Positions 52,581-58,421 of a stretch of DNA of 58,421 nucleotides are shown piece by piece. Location: NCBI GenBank assembly GCA_018333525.1, contig JAGXTF010000014.1:1-58421 (forward strand), in the 5' to 3' direction. This stretch comes from Bacteroidota bacterium. Lineage in GTDB: Bacteria > Bacteroidota > Bacteroidia > NS11-12g > UBA955. Each line of letters opens with the position of its first letter. Positions within the stretch are counted from its first letter, which is position 1. The notes beneath the pieces were generated by a model that was given only the letters and a program-made list of their open reading frames with translations, was not told the origin of the DNA and did not search any database. Both the position numbers and the translations under genes were made by a program.

Positions 52581-54049
52581 GTTTGCCGGGTAAAAAACTC
52601 TCCCTTTTGGATGCCACTTTGCTGGTATCCGGAAGTATGATTGGCAGCGGTATTTTTATTGTTACCGCGGAAATGTCGCGAACACTGGGCAGCTCAGGCT
52701 GGGTGCTGTTTGCATGGGTTTTAACTGGTGTTCTCACCATATTTGCTGCGCTTAGTTACGGAGAACTGGCAGGCATGATGCCTAAGGTTGGTGGCCAATA
52801 TATTTACATTCAAAGGGCTTTTGGAAAACTCAGCGCATTTGTATATGGCTGGAGTGTATTTACGGTAATACAGACCGGTGTTATTGCCGCAGTGGCTATG
52901 GCATTTGCCAATTATCTGGGCGTATTTGTGGAAGAACTTGGCAATGGAGAAAAAGGCATTTTATTTACCGTTGGAACTTATGAAGTTACCGGCGGAAAAA
53001 TAGTAGCGGCATCTATGATATTGTTACTTACATGGTTGAATAGTCAGGGTGTTCGCGAAGGGAAATGGGTACAGAGAATATTTACTTTTACCAAAGTTTT
53101 TGCATTGTTTGGATTGATTTTGGCGGGACTTTATTTCGCCAATAAATACGATTTTTTTACCGATAATATTTCCAAAGCCTGGGATGCAGGCAAATATGTT
53201 ACGGATGAAAGTGGGATGCAAGGCGGTTGGGTCAGTATCTCCGGATGGGCCATTGCCACGGGTCTTGGCGTTGCCATGGTTGGTTCTATATTTAGTTCGG
53301 ATGCATGGAATAATGTTACTTATATCGCCGGTGAAATTGAAAATCCCGCGCGAAATATTCCGCGTAGTTTGTTATTCGGAACTGTAATTGTTACCGTAAT
53401 TTATGTACTGGCAAATGTGGCATATATCAGCTTGCTTCCTTTGCGCGGTGGGAATTATCCGGATTTGGTTGCACAGGGAATTTCGCACGCATCCAATAAT
53501 CGTGTAGGTGCGGCAGCTGCAAATGTAGTGATGGGAAGAGGAGGAGAATTTCTGATGGCTGCATTAATTATGGTTTCTACTTTTGGTTGCAATAATGGTT
53601 TGATATTATCGGGAAGCAGGTTATACAAAGCCATGGCCGACGATGGATATTTTTTCAAAAAAGCGGCAATATTAAACAAACACAATGTACCCGGAAACGC
53701 ACTTTGGATACAGGCCTTCTGGGCTTCCATGCTCTGCTTTTCAGGCAGCTATGGGCAGCTTTTGGACTATTGCACTTTTGCCAATTTGTTGTTTTATATT
53801 TTAACCATTGCAGGCATTTTTGTGTTGCGAAAAAAAGAACCAAATACACCTCGCCCATATAAAACTTTTGGTTATCCGGTAGTGCCAATTTTATACATTA
53901 TTCTTGCTGGATTTATTGCCGTGGATATATTCTGGTTCAAATATGTGCCCGCATTACTGGGTATAGGAATTGTACTTTTGGGTATTCCGGTTTATTATTT
54001 AATTTCGAAAAACAATTCTGAAAATAACCCGGAAATTCTTGAAAAATAA
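52577..54049 (+). CDS. amino acid permease, APC/LAT-like
   Basis: 490 residues, GTG start overlapping the previous stop (GTGA). Twelve hydrophobic segments. First-helix motif GSMIGSGIFIVT and AEIENPARNIPRSL-like loop (GEIENPARNIPRS). It belongs to the L-type branch of the APC superfamily and is distinct from the preceding permease. The two permeases and the ArsC/Spx-like gene form one coupled unit. Confidence 0.9.
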   Translation: MSLPGKKLSLLDATLLVSGSMIGSGIFIVTAEMSRTLGSSGWVLFAWVLTGVLTIFAALSYGELAGMMPKVGGQYIYIQRAFGKLSAFVYGWSVFTVIQTGVIAAVAMAFANYLGVFVEELGNGEKGILFTVGTYEVTGGKIVAASMILLLTWLNSQGVREGKWVQRIFTFTKVFALFGLILAGLYFANKYDFFTDNISKAWDAGKYVTDESGMQGGWVSISGWAIATGLGVAMVGSIFSSDAWNNVTYIAGEIENPARNIPRSLLFGTVIVTVIYVLANVAYISLLPLRGGNYPDLVAQGISHASNNRVGAAAANVVMGRGGEFLMAALIMVSTFGCNNGLILSGSRLYKAMADDGYFFKKAAILNKHNVPGNALWIQAFWASMLCFSGSYGQLLDYCTFANLLFYILTIAGIFVLRKKEPNTPRPYKTFGYPVVPILYIILAGFIAVDIFWFKYVPALLGIGIVLLGIPVYYLISKNNSENNPEILEK

Positions 54050-54395
54050 AAGTTTTGTGGTATACTTTAAACCGGGTTGCAGCAAGTGCAATACCCTGTT
54101 GAAAGAAATGGATTCCGGCAATCAAAAATGTGATCTGGTAGATTATTTAAATGATTTTCCGAGCAGGGAAATGCTGGAAGAAATCATAAAAAAATCCGGT
54201 CGTCCGGTGCGCGATTTTATTCGCACTTCAGAACCTGTTTACAGCACAAAATATGCGGGTAAAAAATTCAGCGATAAAAAATGGGTGGATGTGTTGATGA
54301 AGAACCATATTCTCCTTCAAAGGCCCATTGTAGTTAAGGGAGATAAGGTTTGGATAGCGCGGGATGCGGAGACGATTGGGGAGATTTTGGGGTAG
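54039..54395 (+). CDS. ArsC/Spx/YffB-family thioredoxin-fold protein
   Basis: 118 residues from TTG 54039, overlapping the permease stop by 11 nt. A CxxC pair (C14, C17 in PGCSKCNTL) and the conserved LQRPIVV segment near 95 with its arginine identify the glutaredoxin-like ArsC/Spx fold. It may be a reductase or a regulator of the YffB type; arsenate reduction is not established and the ars operon already has an unrelated arsC. Its last 76 bp plus two bases recur at 55511. Confidence 0.85.
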   Translation: MKNKSFVVYFKPGCSKCNTLLKEMDSGNQKCDLVDYLNDFPSREMLEEIIKKSGRPVRDFIRTSEPVYSTKYAGKKFSDKKWVDVLMKNHILLQRPIVVKGDKVWIARDAETIGEILG

Positions 54396-54397
54396 AA
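54320..54397 (+). repeat. direct repeat A: 3' end of the ArsC/Spx-like gene
   Basis: The 78-bp segment starting AAGGCCCATTGTAG and ending TTTTGGGGTAGAA matches 55511-55588 at 74 of 78 positions. It includes the stop codon of the gene. The two copies are 1191 bp apart and flank a lipoprotein gene and two repeat units. Confidence 0.9.
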
Positions 54398-54451
54398 ATT
54401 TAAAATATAAGCCTGCCAAATTATACCCAACTTTCCTTTCCGCTGATTTTG

Positions 54452-54465
54452 TTTTATCTTGCATT
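54452..54465 (+). promoter_or_regulatory. promoter-like segment shared with 57262
   Basis: TTTTATCTTGCATT, containing a -7-like TATCTTG, about 110 nt before the lipoprotein gene. The identical 14-mer recurs at 57262-57275, and similarity extends to CTATTTCAG 22-30 nt further on in both places. Confidence 0.4.
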
Positions 54466-54575
54466 ATCAGTAGTCTTAATAATATTCTATTTCAGTACAA
54501 GACAAATAGCTTAGTATCCGAAAAGAGTTGGTTTTTATGGTCCACTATCAAATGAAGTTCTAAAGGTATCTGAGA

Positions 54576-55250
54576 ATGGGAAGTTACACTAAACAAAATA
54601 GAAACTATACGATTGTTTTTGTCATTGCCTTTATTATTATTTGTTCGTCAAATTGTTCGAAACCAAAGAGCAATATTGTTATAACAGGCACATACGGTAA
54701 AAATAAAATTCAGTCTCTTAGGTTATATTCCGGCAACCCTGATACATCAAGATATTTTGATGCATATGCATTTTATCGTGATGGTAGAATTAAAGGTTGG
54801 CAACAATTTAGTATTAATAGTGGTCTGGGAATAGCAGTTAAATATGATTCTTTAGGATTTATGCAATTTGTTGGAACTGTGGATGAGGATTTGGTGCGAA
54901 ATGGACTTGCCATGTTTTATTATCCGCGCTGTAACATAGTACATTCGGTTGAATTTGTTCAAGATGATATGGGTGATAGTGTTTCTTATGAGTTTTATAG
55001 AAATAAATTAATTAAGAGACTTAGTTATGTTGCAAAAAACGTGGAATATATATTGGCATCTGTTGATTCTATTAGTCATCAAATACAATATGTTGAAACT
55101 AACAAATATTTATTAAAAAAAGAATGGTTGAATTTTAATTATGATTCAGTAACAAGAATTGAGAATAGACTTCACATATATAAAAATTCTGTGAGAAGTA
55201 TTGGAGATATAGAACTTAATATTTCTTTGGATAACAGCGCGAATCATTGA
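54576..55250 (+). CDS. orphan lipoprotein, possibly MORN-like
   Basis: 224 residues. Hydrophobic segment (about 11-24) ending in a lipobox-like SSNC (C27). The mature part has short tyrosine/glycine phrases (FYRDGRIKGWQQF, KYDSLGFMQFVG, EFYRNKLIKRL) like degenerate MORN/YwqK repeats, but no confident assignment. The gene is AT-richer than its neighbours and lies inside the segment bounded by the duplicated ArsC/Spx-like tail, so it looks acquired. Confidence 0.7.
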   Translation: MGSYTKQNRNYTIVFVIAFIIICSSNCSKPKSNIVITGTYGKNKIQSLRLYSGNPDTSRYFDAYAFYRDGRIKGWQQFSINSGLGIAVKYDSLGFMQFVGTVDEDLVRNGLAMFYYPRCNIVHSVEFVQDDMGDSVSYEFYRNKLIKRLSYVAKNVEYILASVDSISHQIQYVETNKYLLKKEWLNFNYDSVTRIENRLHIYKNSVRSIGDIELNISLDNSANH

Positions 55251-55310
55251 TTATCCTATTATTTCAAACTGTTGGAGTGATATTAAATAGCCAAAGTCTA
55301 TTGCAGGATT

Positions 55311-55510
55311 ACAGCGGTTGGTGGTTTCATGGCTTCGCCTTATGAAACATGAACACCAACCGCGGGAACGTCTTCGCTTGAGAAATAGTGACGGGTTGCG
55401 CTTTGTATGTGCTTACGGGTGCAAGCACCAAAGCTAACATAAATGCATAGGGATGCGGTTGGTGATTTCATGGCTTCGCCCAATGAAACATGAACACCCG
55501 CCGCTGATGG
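55311..55510. repeat. 141-bp tandem repeat, first array (one full, one truncated unit)
   Basis: Units start at 55320 and 55461, exactly 141 bp apart (counted from GGTGGTTTC). Each begins with a GGTTGGTG...CACCAACC hairpin. The second unit is cut after about 55 bp, precisely where direct repeat B (55511) begins. Same family as the array at 57896. Confidence 0.9.
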
Positions 55511-55588
55511 AAGGCCCATTGTAGTTCAGGGAGATAAGGTTTGGATTGCACGGGATGCGGAGACGATAGGGGAGATTTTGGGGTAGAA
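55511..55588 (+). pseudogene. direct repeat B: orphan copy of the ArsC/Spx-like gene 3' end
   Basis: Encodes the last 25 residues and stop of the protein at 54039 (RPIVVQGDKVWIARDAETIG-like reading) with four substitutions, but nothing of the gene upstream. It is therefore a remnant. It lies just before the convergent delta-60 T9SS gene stop. Confidence 0.88.
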
Positions 55589-55605
55589 TTTCAGCTACAA
55601 CCGAA

Positions 55606-57168
55606 TCACAATTTCATCCAACTTTGTGTTTGGCAATATTTATTCATTATGGTTTTAACATAATATAAACCAGCTGGAAGTTTTCGGATATCTATAGCTA
55701 AATTCATTTTATTAATAATACTTCCGGGAATCACCGGAAGATCCATAACATTTTTTCCCATTCGGTCATAGATTTGAATATTCAAACTTTCAATAGGTTT
55801 TACAAATCCAAAATGAAGATTAATCGTTTCGTAAGCTGGATTTGGATATATGTTAAGTTCAAATGGAAGTCCTGAAATTTCTAATATACCATTTGTTTTG
55901 GGTGTATTAAGGATGCGAGCCACCAAAAAATCAGTACCATTATTACCTGATGCCCACCCTGAAATTACAGGTTTTTGGTCCCCTTGTATTGCTATAGAGT
56001 TTACTCTGTCATTTCCTGCGCTCAAGGATTTAGAAAATACCCCATTCTGCCCAAACGTTGAATCCGGATCTCCATTTGAATTGAATTTGGCTGCAATAAT
56101 GTCTTCGCTCCCGGAGATTACTTTATATCCGGCACAAATGATTTTCCCATCAGAGAATACTTCTGTACAAGTGAATTCATCATCACTGGAACTGTAAGAA
56201 TATATCCTGGAACCACTGGCCCCAAATGTATTATCAATGGACCCATTTGAATTAAATCGCGCCATTAAGGCATCAATATACCCTCCTGTGCGGACATTCC
56301 CTGCCACTATTATTTTATCGTCAGGTAGAACTTTTATGTCCTTGGCTATAGTTACTTTAGTTCCATTTTTATATGCGGTGGTTCCGGCTATTCCAAATGA
56401 ATTATCAGGTATTCCATTTGAATCAAGACGGACAAGAATAGCGGAATTTGAACCCAAACCGGCACCAATTATCTTTCCGTCTGATTGCTGTTCAACTGAG
56501 AGCATTTGGGTCCCTAAATGTGCGACGGGGAATGCATATTTGCCATCTTGATTAAATGTGTTATCGAGTGAACCATTTGAATTAAATCGGGCGAATGCAA
56601 ATCGACTTTTTGTTGAATCAATATAGCCTCCAAGTAATATTTTACCGTTACTTTGAATTTTCATACTCATTGTCCAAGCGCTGCTATTGGTCCCAAAATC
56701 GGCATATGAAATACCATTCATTCCAAAACTGCTGTCCAATCTGCCATTTGATTTTAATCGAAATACCATGAAATCATATTTATGGGTTGATGAACCGGAT
56801 TCCGCATGGCCCGCAATTACTATTTTTCCATCCTTTTGTACTTGAACAGATCCGGAATAAGAATTTCCAGCTCGCGGTTGGAGCATAAACTTGCCGTTGG
56901 TCCCGAATGAACTGTCAAGCGAGCCATTTGAATGGTATCTCGCTGAAGCAATGCGCAATTCTATACCATTCATGGTGTAACCGGTAACAATTATTTTGTT
57001 ATCGGCAGGTTGCATTGTAATTCCAAAAGCATCATCAGTTGAGTTAAAGAATTCGAGTGTTGCATATCCAATTTTGGAGAAAGTACTGTCAAGCACACCT
57101 GCTTGTTGGGCAGAAATATTGGATACGTAAAAAAGGATGAATAGAGTAAATATGTGAATTTTTTTCAT
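55606..57168 (-). CDS. delta-60 repeat secreted protein with T9SS type A sorting domain
   Basis: 520 residues. Signal peptide ends at NISAQ (about 20). Seven or so delta-60 (DUF5122) beta-propeller repeats follow, each with LDSSFG.NG and a DGKI(I/V)(I/V)AG core, from about 27 to 425. The final 80 residues are a type A sorting domain (LNIYPNPAYETINLHFG, LNIQIYDRMGKN, LPAGLYYVKT). Likely a surface or released protein with binding function. Normal domain composition for the phylum. Confidence 0.9.
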   Translation of the reverse strand: MKKIHIFTLFILFYVSNISAQQAGVLDSTFSKIGYATLEFFNSTDDAFGITMQPADNKIIVTGYTMNGIELRIASARYHSNGSLDSSFGTNGKFMLQPRAGNSYSGSVQVQKDGKIVIAGHAESGSSTHKYDFMVFRLKSNGRLDSSFGMNGISYADFGTNSSAWTMSMKIQSNGKILLGGYIDSTKSRFAFARFNSNGSLDNTFNQDGKYAFPVAHLGTQMLSVEQQSDGKIIGAGLGSNSAILVRLDSNGIPDNSFGIAGTTAYKNGTKVTIAKDIKVLPDDKIIVAGNVRTGGYIDALMARFNSNGSIDNTFGASGSRIYSYSSSDDEFTCTEVFSDGKIICAGYKVISGSEDIIAAKFNSNGDPDSTFGQNGVFSKSLSAGNDRVNSIAIQGDQKPVISGWASGNNGTDFLVARILNTPKTNGILEISGLPFELNIYPNPAYETINLHFGFVKPIESLNIQIYDRMGKNVMDLPVIPGSIINKMNLAIDIRKLPAGLYYVKTIMNKYCQTQSWMKL

Positions 57169-57503
57169 AACGTTTAATTAAAAGTAAAATCAATGTTAAT
57201 GAATTTAATTGAAATTTCAAAGTCTGGACAACAGGTATAAAATGATAATTTCCCGCCTTTTTTTTATCTTGCATTTTGTATTAGCGTTGTGGTGGGCTAT
57301 TTCAGAGCTGTACAATTAGGGAAGAAATTGGTATTGAATTTAGTTAGGGGCATCATTTATTTCGAAAAAGGCCCTACTGAGTTAACGAGTGTATGAGTTG
57401 AAGAATATCGAAAATATTGACTATGCCTCTGGATGATTTATTGAAGAAATTTATTCTATTGGAAGGAGATTATTTGTTATATTCCACTTATTATGTGAAT
57501 CTG
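57169..57503 (+). other. 335-bp intergenic region with possible decayed gene
   Basis: A promoter-like 14-mer at 57262-57275 is identical to that before the orphan lipoprotein, but no intact open frame follows it. Short open stretches with stops between 57300 and 57540 suggest decay, though no parent protein is recognisable. Confidence 0.35.
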
Positions 57504-57848
57504 TTAAATCAAAATTAAATGATGTGAATTCGCACGGTATAGAAAATATATAACGTAGATTATTATTAATAAAAATATTTCAAACAACCAATTCCATAGG
57601 TGTTTTCGATTAGAAGTCTTAAACAATAATGTTGAAATGATATAGTAAATATTATTAAAGAAATAATACAAGAAAATCAAGGATATAATGATCATTGGGA
57701 CATAAAATATGCCACTGAACATTTCCATTTCAATATTATCTATAAGGATGATTTTGACTATATAAAAGCAAAGTATTACAATTGGAAGTGCCAGCAAAAA
57801 CCAAATTGCGGCGATCGCAATCAATAAATAATTTAAACTATTTTTCAT
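57504..57848 (-). CDS. small membrane protein of unknown function
   Basis: 114 residues with three or four strongly hydrophobic segments (about 8-32, 44-70, 87-104) and few charges. Very AT-rich with Ile-rich composition. It lies in the accessory zone between two repeat-bearing spacers. Family unknown; it could be an orphan gene or an accessory immunity-type membrane protein, without direct evidence. Confidence 0.6.
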   Translation of the reverse strand: MKNSLNYLLIAIAAIWFLLALPIVILCFYIVKIILIDNIEMEMFSGIFYVPMIIISLIFLYYFFNNIYYIISTLLFKTSNRKHLWNWLFEIFLLIIIYVIYFLYRANSHHLILI

Positions 57849-57895
57849 GTCATGCTAAACCTTGAAGTAAAATTAATAATGGTGTAAATTTAATG

Positions 57896-58421
57896 CGGTT
57901 GGTGGTTTCAGGGCTTCGCCTAATGAAACATGAACACCAACCGCGGGAACGTCTTCGCTTGGGAAATAGTGACAAGTTAAGCTTTGTATGTGCTTGCGGC
58001 TGCAAGCACAAAAGCTAACCCACAGACACCCAGATGTTGTTGGTGGTTTCATGGCTTCGCCTAATGAAACATGAACACCAACCGCGGGAACGTCTTTGAT
58101 TTAGGGATAGTGACAGGTTACACTTTGTATGTGCTTGCGGCCGCAAGCACCAAAGCTAACCCATAGACACCCACGTGGTGTTGGTGGTTTCAGGGCTTCG
58201 CCTAATGAAACATGAACACCAACCGCGGGAACGTCTTCGCTTGGGAAATAGTGACAAGTTAAGCTTTGTATGTGCTTGCGGCTGCAAGCACAAAAGCTAA
58301 CCCACAGACACCCAGATGTTGTTGGTGGTTTCATGGCTTCGCCTAATGAAACATGAACACCAACCGCGGGAACGTCTTTGATTTAGGGATAGTGACAGGT
58401 TACACTTTGTATGTGCTTGCG
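57896..58421. repeat. 141-bp tandem repeat, second array (at least four units, runs off window)
   Basis: Units start at 57901, 58042, 58183 and 58324 (counted from GGTGGTTTC), a constant 141-bp period. Units 1 and 3, and units 2 and 4, are nearly identical, so the array grew as a 282-bp dimer. Each unit holds an outer GGTTGGTG/CACCAACC-type hairpin (full GCGGTTGGTG/CACCAACCGC in the first) with inner GTTTCA/TGAAAC, and a second hairpin GTGCTTGC-n4-GCAAGCAC. It covers the whole spacer after the small membrane protein gene apart from about 47 bp. Confidence 0.93.

Larger units (their letters stand above)
55251..55605 (+). other. 355-bp intergenic region of repeats
   Basis: Contains about 60 bp of unassigned AT-rich sequence, the first 141-bp repeat array and direct repeat B. 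No gene is seen. Confidence 0.7.

Noticed and set aside
54039-54395. A second arsenate reductase of the ars system
   Set aside because: It is far from the ars operon, coupled to amino acid permeases, and only ArsC/Spx fold membership is visible; arsenate activity is not supported.
58101-58334. Minus-strand 78-residue open frame through the 141-bp repeats
   Set aside because: The 141-bp period is divisible by three, so any open frame repeats; alternate units contain a stop in this frame and no ribosome site or promoter is seen. It is a by-product of the repeat.
57896-58421. CRISPR array
   Set aside because: Units are contiguous 141-bp repeats with no short direct repeat alternating with unique spacers, and no cas gene is nearby.

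Overview
The window looks like a chromosomal segment of a Bacteroidota bacterium, plausibly from the Chitinophagales, Saprospirales or Sphingobacteriales. The reasons are: secreted proteins with type IX secretion (T9SS) sorting domains of both type A and type B; families largely confined to this phylum (DUF6029, DUF4199, the PUR-like DUF3276, DUF4974-type FecR, DUF7619); and promoters with the phylum-specific -7 element TAnnTTTG. Base composition is moderately AT-rich. No species can be named from the sequence alone.

Layout. 1-1.1 kb: a minus-strand gene cut by the window edge and tRNA-Arg(CCG). 1.1-7.3 kb: a translationally coupled run of an S41 protease, a TauE/SafE exporter, an M28 peptidase and metF, then rsgA. 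7.3-13 kb: SRP RNA, acyl-CoA carboxylase beta subunit, P-type ATPase, fabD. 13-18.7 kb: a secreted protein and a minus-strand group of a 59-residue protein, a FecR-like anti-sigma factor and a 1028-residue T9SS protein. 18.7-24.8 kb: oxidoreductase, ABC exporter, threonine dehydrogenase, a REP-associated transposase between palindromes, miaB. 24.9-34.8 kb: DUF6029 protein, small genes, trmN6, ABC ATPases, a lipid kinase, the operon DUF4199-plsC-gatC-ABC ATPase, a PUR-like protein and an ABC exporter half. 35-39 kb: DUF92 protein, peroxiredoxin, T9SS protein, GT87. 39.1-41.8 kb: arsenic operon arsR-arsM-arsC-acr3 with an operator. 41.9-46.8 kb: T9SS protein, pnp, rpsO, DinB. 46.9-54.4 kb: two paralogous lipoproteins, kbl, a GT39-like membrane protein, two amino acid permeases, an ArsC/Spx-like protein. 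54.4-58.4 kb: an AT-rich accessory zone with orphan genes, a delta-60 repeat T9SS protein, a duplicated gene tail and 141-bp repeats that run past the window end.

Working together: tdh (21.6 kb) and kbl (48.3 kb) form the two-step threonine-to-glycine pathway although they lie apart. The ars operon covers sensing, methylation, reduction and export. rpsO and pnp keep their usual order, separated by a terminator.

The most interesting non-coding signals are: (1) two copies of a 33-nt identical block that runs into a 15-bp hairpin whose upper half differs between copies but stays fully paired, which is covariation and points to an unassigned structured RNA or element; (2) palindromes sharing a GCTTCC/GGAAGC core around a RAYT-type transposase; (3) a 141-bp tandem repeat with two hairpins per unit in two arrays; (4) a 78-bp near-identical copy of the 3' end of the arsC-like gene bounding an inserted accessory segment; (5) many promoters whose -7 box ends only 4-12 nt before the start codon.
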